Source of the DNA: Bacteroidaceae bacterium
GTDB lineage: Bacteria; Bacteroidota; Bacteroidia; Bacteroidales; Bacteroidaceae
Reading direction: 5' to 3'
Assembly: GCA_900772575.1 (NCBI GenBank)
Contig: CAAHEN010000117.1
Location: 1 to 5,460, forward strand
DNA length: 5,460 nucleotides
Part shown: one piece after another, positions 1-5,460 of the stretch
Numbering within the stretch: position 1 is the stretch's first letter
Layout: every line of letters begins with the position of its first letter
Program-made: the position numbers and the translations under genes
The notes under the pieces: generated by a model
What the model was told of the DNA's origin: nothing
Database searches by the model: none
The model's input: only the letters and a program-made list of their open reading frames with translations

Positions 1-558
1 CGACAGACAGCCCGCTACCGCCGCGACTGGAGCCGCATCATCCCCAACCAGACGACAGTGCAGTTCGCCGGCAACATCGGCGCCTATGCCTTCGGGCCGG
101 GCTGGCACTATGGGCGCCACGACAACTGGGAGAGCGAGCTGCTGTTGGGCTATGTGCCACGCAGCAACGGCAGTCCGCACCATTACACGCTGACATTCAA
201 GCAACGCTATATCCCCTGGCACCTTCCGCTCTCACGCAGCCAGCTCTGGGTGGCCGAGCCGCTGACAGCGGGGCTCTTCTCCAACCTCATCTTCGGTGAA
301 GGCTTCTGGCGCCACCCGCCCTCAAAGTACACCAAGGGCTACTACGGCTTCAACACCAAGCTGCGCTACCACATTTTCATCGGCCAGCGCCTGCGCTACA
401 ACATCCCCAGCCGTCACCGCAAGCTCAACAAGAGCGTCTCCTTCTACTACGAACTCAGTGCCAGCGACCTGGCCCTCGTATCGGCCATTCCCAACCGCCG
501 AGTCGGCATCATGGACATCCTCTCGCTGGCCCTCGGCATCCGTCTGGAGATATTCTGA
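1..558 (+). CDS. Probable outer-membrane beta-barrel protein, 5'-truncated by the window edge
   Basis: The frame is open from the first base, and 185 residues are visible before the TGA at 556-558. A GTG at 58 could serve as a start, but the coding character (RQTARYRRDW...) continues upstream of it, so the real start and any signal peptide most likely lie outside the window. The visible part is rich in alternating aromatic and polar stretches that read as amphipathic beta strands (for example WESELLLGYVP, HYTLTFKQRYIPW, GYYGFNTKLRYHIFIGQRL, SVSFYYELSASDLALVSAI). The protein ends in Leu-Glu-Ile-Phe; a terminal aromatic residue, usually Phe, is the classic signature for outer-membrane barrel assembly by the Bam machinery. 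It resembles conserved uncharacterised barrel proteins of Bacteroidales, but that is from memory of the family style. No enzymatic motif was seen, and the function is unknown. The downstream gene has its own promoter, so no operon link is implied. Confidence 0.75.
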   Translation, partial: RQTARYRRDWSRIIPNQTTVQFAGNIGAYAFGPGWHYGRHDNWESELLLGYVPRSNGSPHHYTLTFKQRYIPWHLPLSRSQLWVAEPLTAGLFSNLIFGEGFWRHPPSKYTKGYYGFNTKLRYHIFIGQRLRYNIPSRHRKLNKSVSFYYELSASDLALVSAIPNRRVGIMDILSLALGIRLEIF

Positions 559-607
559 CCAAGCCGTATAGCCCCGATTCTGCACCTTATAGAAAAACAA
601 TCAGCTG

Positions 608-643
608 TTTGCAGCCGCGAGTCGGAATAAATGTGTACCTTTG
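608..643 (+). promoter_or_regulatory. Bacteroidota-type sigma promoter for the large gene
   Basis: TACCTTTG at 636-643 is an exact match to the Bacteroidota -7 consensus TAnnTTTG. A TTTG at 608-611 is the only candidate -33 element. The gap between them is 24 bases, slightly longer than the roughly 17-23 usually quoted, so the upstream half is weaker evidence. Transcription should begin about 5-8 bases after position 643, giving a leader of about 100 nt before the ATG at 752. Nothing resembling a terminator for the preceding gene was found between 559 and 607. Confidence 0.7.
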
Positions 644-651
644 TCGCTGGA

Positions 652-689
652 CGACGACGCAGCCCCTCATGGCTGCGGCCGCGTCGTCG
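652..689 (+). promoter_or_regulatory. GC-rich stem-loop at the predicted 5' end of the mRNA
   Basis: Bases 652-660 (CGACGACGC) pair perfectly with 681-689 (GCGTCGTCG), and 661-664 (AGCC) pair with 671-674 (GGCT). The loop is CCTCAT (665-670), with a 6-base bulge (675-680) on the 3' side. Alternatively 658-664 pairs with 671-677 as an uninterrupted 7-bp inner stem. Because the promoter predicts a start near 648-651, the hairpin would sit at the very 5' terminus of the transcript. Known 5'-terminal stem-loops in other bacteria (for example E. coli ompA) protect mRNA from decay. A role in stability or in control of the downstream gene is inference. Confidence 0.55.
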
Positions 690-710
690 CGCAGCGTCAC
701 TTTCATCTAA
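669..710 (+). CDS. Possible leader peptide ORF (13 codons) in the 5' UTR
   Basis: An ATG at 669-671 opens a 13-codon frame (MAAAASSRSVTFI) ending in TAA at 708-710, between the predicted transcription start and the main ATG at 752. Its first two bases lie in the hairpin loop, so translation would open the right arm of the stem. The frame starts about 20 bases into the predicted mRNA, and 41 bases separate its stop from the main start. It lacks a recognisable ribosome-binding site, as is normal in Bacteroidota. The composition is not diagnostic: there is no run of one regulatory amino acid apart from four alanines. A chance ORF in GC-rich sequence is a real alternative. Confidence 0.25.
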   Translation: MAAAASSRSVTFI

Positions 711-751
711 GTAATCACATTTCTACAAACCCCTATATCCAAAGCTTGACC

Positions 752-3700
752 ATGAAGCATTCTAAACTTCTATTGCTAGCGGCACTGGCTGCGGCATCGG
801 CCTTACCATCAAGCGCACAGGAGAACGTGGACTACAAGAAATATCCCGATTTCTCCACCCGCGTCAAAGCCGATCGCTCGCTCCTGAGCCCCATGACGAC
901 GAGTGCCGCCACACGCCCGGACCATCTGAACAACGCAGACTCCATCTACTTCCCGCCCATCATCAACCAGGCGGGCGGTTCCTGCGGCTCGGCATCGCGC
1001 ATCGCCTACATGTTCACCTACGAAATCAACCGTCTTCGCGGCCTCAACGGATCTCTCGACGAGAACCGCTACCCGACGCACTTCACATGGCTGTTGACCA
1101 ACTCCAACTCTGGCAAGGACGGCATGGCTATCGCCAACGGTATCCCCAACATCGTCACCTACGGCGGGCCGCTCTTTTCCTACCTCTTCGGCAACCAGGA
1201 CACGGCCGACCCCGATTTCGGCTGGATGCAAGGCTATGACAAGTGGTACTCGGCCATGTTCAACCGCTTGGAGCGCACAGCCAACTTCCCGCTCTCCGTC
1301 CAGTCTGAGGCTGGGCGCGAAGCCGTGAAAAACTGGCTCTGGAACCACAACGGCAACCCTGACTATCCCGGCGGCGGCATCTGCGGCATCGGTGTGGCCA
1401 GTGGCGGCAAGTGGCCCAGAATCCCTAAGACCGAGGCCAACGAAAGCGCCGGCGTCACCGGCCAATATTACGTCGGCCAATGGGGCGCGACCGTCGACCA
1501 CGCCCTGACCATCGTCGGCTACGACGACCGCATCGAGTTCGACCTCGACGGTAACGGCGTTGCCGGCGAGAAGGACAAGGACGAAGTCGGCGCCTGGATC
1601 ATCGCCAACTCTTGGGGCGAATACTGGTGCAACAATGGCTTCATCTACTGCCCCTACAAGCATGCCGTCACCACTACCACGACCGGCGGCTACTATTCCC
1701 CTGAGATCTACTACATCCGCCGTAATTACCGTCCGCTGCGCACGATAAAAATCAAGATGGACTACTCCAAGCGCAGCGAACTGAAGCTCTCCGCCGGCAT
1801 CTCGGCCGACCTCTCGGCCACAGCACCGACCAAGACCACGGAATTTGAGCACTTCAAGTATGCCGGCGACGGCGACGGCAACGGTGTCGACGCCGAAACG
1901 CCGATGCTCGGACGCTGGGCCGACGGGGTACACACCGAGCCGATGGAGTTCGGTTATGACCTGACCGACCTCTCAAACGGGTTCGACACGCGCCGCCCGC
2001 TGAAGTACTTCTTCATCATCGAGAGCAAGGGCTCTGCCAGCGGCACCGGTACCATCCACGACTGCTCCATACTCGACTATGAGTTCGACACCGACGGCAT
2101 CGAAGTGCCCTTCGACCTCGGCGACGCCGGCGTCAGCATCCAGAACAAGGGCAAGAAGACCATCATCTCTGTCACCGTGGCAGGCGAGCCCTTCAACGCG
2201 CCGCGCAATCTCATGACCGGTACAGACGGCACCCTGACCTGGGACGCTCCGTCGACCTCCTCCTACACGCTCAAGGGCTACGACATCTACTGTGGCAACA
2301 CTGTCGAGGCACGCGTCGGCGCCGACGTGACCGCCTACACGCCGAAACAGGCTGACGGCATCTACCGCGTGGCAGCCGTCTACACCTACGGCAGCGCGGA
2401 AGTGATCTCCAAGAAGACCGAAGCCCCTGTCGGCAAGTTCTACGGCACCGTTCCTGAGAAGAACTATATCCGGTCTATCGCCAACTCCGGCTTCACCATC
2501 AAGGACATCTTCAAGGAAAACCGCAACACCGCCACCATCGAGTACTGGCTGCGCCCGAACTCGCTGACCAACTGGAACCAGTCCGTCGGCCCAGGCTGGA
2601 GCAGCAATTTCCAGATCCACACGACAAACCTCGGTGAGCTCGTCGTCGGCTGGAACACCGGCAACCGCCTGACCTCCGCCGCCAAGACACTCGCCGTCGG
2701 CAAGTACAAGCACATCGCCGTCGTCGTAGACGGTTCGGAGATGACAGCTTACGTCGACGGGGAAAAGGTCGGCAGCGCCAGCGGTGGCAACACTGGCATA
2801 GGCGGCTTCGGCGACCTCACTTTCGGTGCCACTGGCAGCAACGGCATCAGCGGCAACATTGACGAGGTGCGTGTCTGGAGCACCGCCCGCACCCAGCGCG
2901 AGATACAAAGCATGATGTACTGCGAGGTGGCTGACCCGAAGAACACCCCGGGCCTGCTTGTCGAACTCAAATTCGACGAACTCGCCGGACAGACCATCAA
3001 GAATGAGACCGGGCTCTATGAGGTGACACGCCTCAACGGCACGCAGACCCGCGCCGCCTACAACGGCCTCTTCACCGACAAGCGCGAACTGTCGGCCGGC
3101 TTCACCCTGCCCGCAGCTCCCTACTACACCGGCTCTGTCATCGAACCGACCGACGCCGGCTCGGCCAACGCCATCAACTTTGTCTGGACAGTGAAGGATG
3201 GCGACGACATTCGCACCCTCAACGTCGCCAAGCCATCGTTCATCTTCAAGACGGCCGGCCAGAAGACCATCGGCCTCACCGTCACCGGCACAGACGGCAC
3301 CACGGCCAGCAGCGAGCAGACCATCGACGTCTCCACACTGCCTGCGCCCGAACCGGGCTTCACCGCTGCCGCCACTGTGCCACTGGGCGAGCGCATCAGC
3401 TTCGTCAACACGACACCCGTCACCGACGGTTGCAGCTTCACATGGAGCATGCCCGGCGCCGAGACCGAAACGGCATCGACCATCAACGCCGCCGCCACCT
3501 ACCAGAAGCCTGGCAAGCACACCGTCACGCTCACCGTCACCAACGCCACCGGTACACGCTCCTTCAGCAAGGACATCACCGTGACCAACGTGAACCCCGA
3601 AGCCGCCTTCACCGCCAATCCCGCGACCATCGTCAAGGGCCAGGAGGTGCAGCTGCTCGACCAGAGCAAGTACGTCCCGACATCATGGGCATGGGCCGTC

Positions 3701-5287
3701 AGCAACGACGCTTACCACTATGTGTCCAACGAGGCTTCGCCCACATTCACGTTCAACGACCCCGGCATCTACAACGTCAAGCTTGACGTGGCCAACGAGG
3801 CCGGCAACAGCAGTGTGACCAAGCAGCGCGCCATCGTCGTCTGCAACGCCGACGCCAAGACGGGCCTCAACTTCAGCGGCGCACAGACTGTCAGCTTCAA
3901 GAACCCGATCAACTTCAGCGTCACTGGCGGCACAACCATCGAATGGTGGATGTATGCCAAGAGCAACACGAAGACCTGCCACCAAATCGGCGGCAAGGAT
4001 TTCCTCATCACGACGATGGCCAGCGGCAGCATGCGCATATCCATCGGCACTGTCAGCTACGTGACAGACGCCGGATTCGTCGTGCCCGCAGAGTGGCACC
4101 ACTACGCCATCACCATCGACGCCAGTGGCTACCTCTCCTTCTACAAGGACGCCAAACTGGTCAAGACCACACGCACGCCGTACGGCAGCGACACGAGGTA
4201 CCCCAACTTGCCTGAGACGCTGTCACTCGGTGGCACCGACGCACCGCTCAACGCTGTCATCGACGAGTTCCGCATCTGGAACTCCTGCCTCAGCGCAGCC
4301 GACCTGGGCAAGTATGCCAACTCGCCCATCGACGATATGGCCGTAGCCGAGAACACCGGCAAGCTCGCGCTCTACTACAACTTCAACCAGAACTCGGGCA
4401 ACGTCACCGACGCCACCAGCAACGCCAACACCGGCGTACGCGCAGGCTTCGGCCCTGAGGGCGACTCGTGGACCACTTCACTCGGTGTGTTCAGCATCGG
4501 CTCAGCGCAGCGCGAGGACGTCACGGCCAAGTACATGACCAATTACAAGGCGCCCTTCCTGCACACCGACACCCGCGTCAGCAAGATCACCCTTGCCAAG
4601 GACTACTACGAACTGCTGCAGGACGACGAGACGTCACGCTGGAAGATTGAGAACGCTGTCGAGAACAACAACATCACGACCGGCATCTCTGTCGACACCG
4701 GCAATGAAGACCAGCTGGCCCTGCTGACCAAGACTTACCAGTTCGCCGACCGCGTCACTGACCACAAGCTCTACCAGACCGTCACCCTGCCTGCCGGCCA
4801 CTACGTCTTCGGCGTCGAGCGCGCTGACGAAAAGACCGACGAGGCCTCCTACATCGTGGTGGCCAAGGGCGACACGCTCCCCGACACGAAGAAGCTCAGC
4901 ACCGATGCCATCGCCTCAGCCGACATGAGCGGCTCTGAAGTGGCGTTCACCGTCTATGCTGAGACGGAAGTTTCGCTCGGACTGGTCTTCAACACCCGTG
5001 GCCAGCTCACCCAGCGCTTCAACCGCTTCTTCATCGAGAAGAAAATATCCAACGACGATTTCACTTGGACGGGCATTGACGGCGTCACCGACAACTCAGC
5101 CATCGCCACCTTCACCCCGCGCAGCGGCGGTGTGCTCATCAGCACTGGCCGTCCCGCCAAGGTGACCATCAGCGCCGTCTCCGGCGTCAGCGTCTTCAGT
5201 GCTGTCGTCGAAGGCTCCAAGTTTGTCAGCCTGCCAGCCGGCATCTACATCGCCGCAGGCCACAAGTTCATCGTCACCGCACGCTGA
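752..5287 (+). CDS. Secreted multidomain protein: papain-like (C1) domain, Fn3-like, LamG, three PKD, LamG, sorting-like tail
   Basis: This is a 1511-residue intact frame. The ATG at 752 is chosen because a signal peptide follows at once (KHSK, then a Leu/Ala core, cleavage likely after Ala22 in PSSA|Q). The in-frame TTG at 641 overlaps the promoter box and adds a tail lacking signal character. Domains by residue: papain-like about 70-305, with Gln73 (oxyanion), Cys78 in GGSCGSAS, His250 in VDHALTIVGYDD, Asn286 in NSWG, and a D264-L-D-G-N-G Ca-type loop between His and Asn; beta-rich unassigned region about 306-483, with a second D373-G-D-G-N-G loop; Fn3-like about 484-560; LamG-type about 563-745 (NIDEVRVW at 702-709); PKD-like about 790-861, 864-947 and 948-1030, each with a (P/A)G-xxxVxLxV-type strand (835, 920, 1004); LamG-type about 1032-1235 (VIDEFRIW at 1169-1176); beta-sandwich about 1240-1431 (LYQTVTLPAGHY near 1340-1351), reminiscent of DUF5013-type modules; C-terminal domain about 1440-1511 (GGVLIS...LPAGIYIAAGHK), like type IX-style sorting domains. 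No frameshift was seen. The likely role is an extracellular protease or pseudoprotease with binding modules; the substrate is unknown. No classical propeptide is evident. There is no Shine-Dalgarno sequence upstream. Confidence 0.9.
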   Translation: MKHSKLLLLAALAAASALPSSAQENVDYKKYPDFSTRVKADRSLLSPMTTSAATRPDHLNNADSIYFPPIINQAGGSCGSASRIAYMFTYEINRLRGLNGSLDENRYPTHFTWLLTNSNSGKDGMAIANGIPNIVTYGGPLFSYLFGNQDTADPDFGWMQGYDKWYSAMFNRLERTANFPLSVQSEAGREAVKNWLWNHNGNPDYPGGGICGIGVASGGKWPRIPKTEANESAGVTGQYYVGQWGATVDHALTIVGYDDRIEFDLDGNGVAGEKDKDEVGAWIIANSWGEYWCNNGFIYCPYKHAVTTTTTGGYYSPEIYYIRRNYRPLRTIKIKMDYSKRSELKLSAGISADLSATAPTKTTEFEHFKYAGDGDGNGVDAETPMLGRWADGVHTEPMEFGYDLTDLSNGFDTRRPLKYFFIIESKGSASGTGTIHDCSILDYEFDTDGIEVPFDLGDAGVSIQNKGKKTIISVTVAGEPFNAPRNLMTGTDGTLTWDAPSTSSYTLKGYDIYCGNTVEARVGADVTAYTPKQADGIYRVAAVYTYGSAEVISKKTEAPVGKFYGTVPEKNYIRSIANSGFTIKDIFKENRNTATIEYWLRPNSLTNWNQSVGPGWSSNFQIHTTNLGELVVGWNTGNRLTSAAKTLAVGKYKHIAVVVDGSEMTAYVDGEKVGSASGGNTGIGGFGDLTFGATGSNGISGNIDEVRVWSTARTQREIQSMMYCEVADPKNTPGLLVELKFDELAGQTIKNETGLYEVTRLNGTQTRAAYNGLFTDKRELSAGFTLPAAPYYTGSVIEPTDAGSANAINFVWTVKDGDDIRTLNVAKPSFIFKTAGQKTIGLTVTGTDGTTASSEQTIDVSTLPAPEPGFTAAATVPLGERISFVNTTPVTDGCSFTWSMPGAETETASTINAAATYQKPGKHTVTLTVTNATGTRSFSKDITVTNVNPEAAFTANPATIVKGQEVQLLDQSKYVPTSWAWAVSNDAYHYVSNEASPTFTFNDPGIYNVKLDVANEAGNSSVTKQRAIVVCNADAKTGLNFSGAQTVSFKNPINFSVTGGTTIEWWMYAKSNTKTCHQIGGKDFLITTMASGSMRISIGTVSYVTDAGFVVPAEWHHYAITIDASGYLSFYKDAKLVKTTRTPYGSDTRYPNLPETLSLGGTDAPLNAVIDEFRIWNSCLSAADLGKYANSPIDDMAVAENTGKLALYYNFNQNSGNVTDATSNANTGVRAGFGPEGDSWTTSLGVFSIGSAQREDVTAKYMTNYKAPFLHTDTRVSKITLAKDYYELLQDDETSRWKIENAVENNNITTGISVDTGNEDQLALLTKTYQFADRVTDHKLYQTVTLPAGHYVFGVERADEKTDEASYIVVAKGDTLPDTKKLSTDAIASADMSGSEVAFTVYAETEVSLGLVFNTRGQLTQRFNRFFIEKKISNDDFTWTGIDGVTDNSAIATFTPRSGGVLISTGRPAKVTISAVSGVSVFSAVVEGSKFVSLPAGIYIAAGHKFIVTAR

Positions 5288-5345
5288 ACCGGCGGACATT
5301 GACAGTCCCACTCCTGCCACCCACGGGCGGCAGCCGGAATCCCCA

Positions 5346-5383
5346 AGCGGGGCCACGCTTTCCCAACGAAGCGTGGCCCCGCT
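5346..5383. terminator. Perfect 15-bp stem-loop, probable bidirectional terminator
   Basis: AGCGGGGCCACGCTT (5346-5360) and AAGCGTGGCCCCGCT (5369-5383) are exact inverse complements around an 8-base loop (TCCCAACG). The stem lies 58 bases after the stop of the large gene and, if the minus-strand frame at the right edge is real, between two convergent genes. Neither flank carries a T-tract (CGCTTTGC on the plus side), so it is not a textbook intrinsic terminator. It may instead act as a 3' end barrier to exonuclease or as a T-independent terminator. Confidence 0.6.
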
Positions 5384-5412
5384 CGCTTTGCAGCCCGTGC
5401 CCCAAGCACAGC

Positions 5413-5460
5413 TCAAAGATAGTGCCCGCTCACCCACCGCTTCACGTTCTCGCCACATTC
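5413..5460 (-). CDS. Possible C-terminal end of a convergent gene, cut by the window edge
   Basis: Read on the minus strand from the window end, one frame gives ECGENVKRWVSGHYL followed by TGA (plus-strand TCA at 5413-5415). The composition is protein-like, and its stop precedes the perfect stem-loop at a sensible distance of 29 bases. This fits a convergent gene sharing the terminator. Only 15 codons are visible, so no family can be assigned. Of the other two minus-strand frames here, one stops after five codons and one runs on as a low-complexity shadow through the stem-loop and into the large gene. The call rests mainly on context. Confidence 0.3.
   Translation of the reverse strand, partial: ECGENVKRWVSGHYL

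Noticed and set aside
604..615. GCTG-TTTG-CAGC small inverted repeat overlapping the candidate -33 element
   Set aside because: The stem is only 4 bp and is expected by chance; it is not enough to call an operator.
641..751. Upstream TTG start giving a 37-residue N-terminal extension of the large protein
   Set aside because: The TTG overlaps the -7 promoter box and lies upstream of the predicted transcription start, and the extension would bury a clear signal peptide that begins at the ATG at 752.
809..1933. Minus-strand frame of 374 codons opposite the papain-like domain
   Set aside because: It has the same shadow signature (Val/Ala/Gly/Asp-rich), and it lies opposite sequence whose plus-strand product has conserved catalytic motifs.
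1973..3520. Long minus-strand frame (515 codons) inside the large gene
   Set aside because: It is an antisense shadow created by GC-rich codon bias. It is rich in Gly, Ala, Val and Asp without recognisable motifs, and the plus-strand frame encodes clear domains throughout.
5314..5333. CTGCC...GGCAG inverted repeat after the stop codon
   Set aside because: It is a short 5-bp stem with an internal mismatch and is weak beside the adjacent perfect 15-bp stem-loop.
5096..5458. Minus-strand frame of 120 codons crossing the stem-loop and the end of the large gene
   Set aside because: It runs through the perfect inverted repeat and overlaps the C-terminal domain of the large gene, with no family-like features.
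1..5460. CRISPR array, tRNA, rRNA, insertion sequence or prophage signature
   Set aside because: I saw no regularly spaced direct repeats, no cloverleaf or rRNA-like segment, no transposase-like protein and no flanking terminal repeats.

Overview
The window looks like a chromosomal segment of a GC-rich member of the Bacteroidales (Bacteroidota). Three things point there. The intergenic region holds a Bacteroidota-type -7 promoter box (TAnnTTTG form). The main gene has no Shine-Dalgarno sequence. Its product is a very large secreted protein with a domain mix (papain-like, Fn3-like, LamG, PKD, sorting-like tail) that is typical of this phylum. The exact family (Prevotellaceae, Muribaculaceae or other) cannot be fixed from the sequence alone.

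Layout: positions 1-558 hold the 3' part of a plus-strand gene for a probable outer-membrane beta-barrel protein whose start lies outside the window. Positions 559-751 are intergenic. This stretch carries a promoter, a GC-rich hairpin placed almost exactly at the predicted 5' end of the transcript, and a 13-codon upstream ORF whose ATG begins in the hairpin loop. Positions 752-5287 are one intact gene for a 1511-residue secreted multidomain protein. In order it has: signal peptide, papain-like (C1 fold) domain, unassigned beta-rich region with a possible Ca loop, Fn3-like domain, LamG-type domain, three PKD-like domains, second LamG-type domain, beta-sandwich region, and a C-terminal domain resembling sorting domains. 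Positions 5288-5412 hold a perfect 15-bp stem-loop without a T-tract. Positions 5413-5460 read on the minus strand as a plausible last 15 codons of a convergent gene, though this is weak.

How they fit together: both well-supported products belong to the cell envelope or exterior. The large gene has its own promoter and is bounded downstream by the stem-loop, so it is probably transcribed alone. The likeliest role is a secreted or surface-displayed papain-fold protein carrying glycan- or protein-binding modules. Whether it is an active protease is uncertain: His250 and Asn286 of the catalytic apparatus are clear, but the nucleophile position can be aligned two ways, one of which puts alanine there. 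The most interesting points are this ambiguous nucleophile, the possible Ca-binding insertion between the catalytic His and Asn, and the structured 5' leader with its small ORF.
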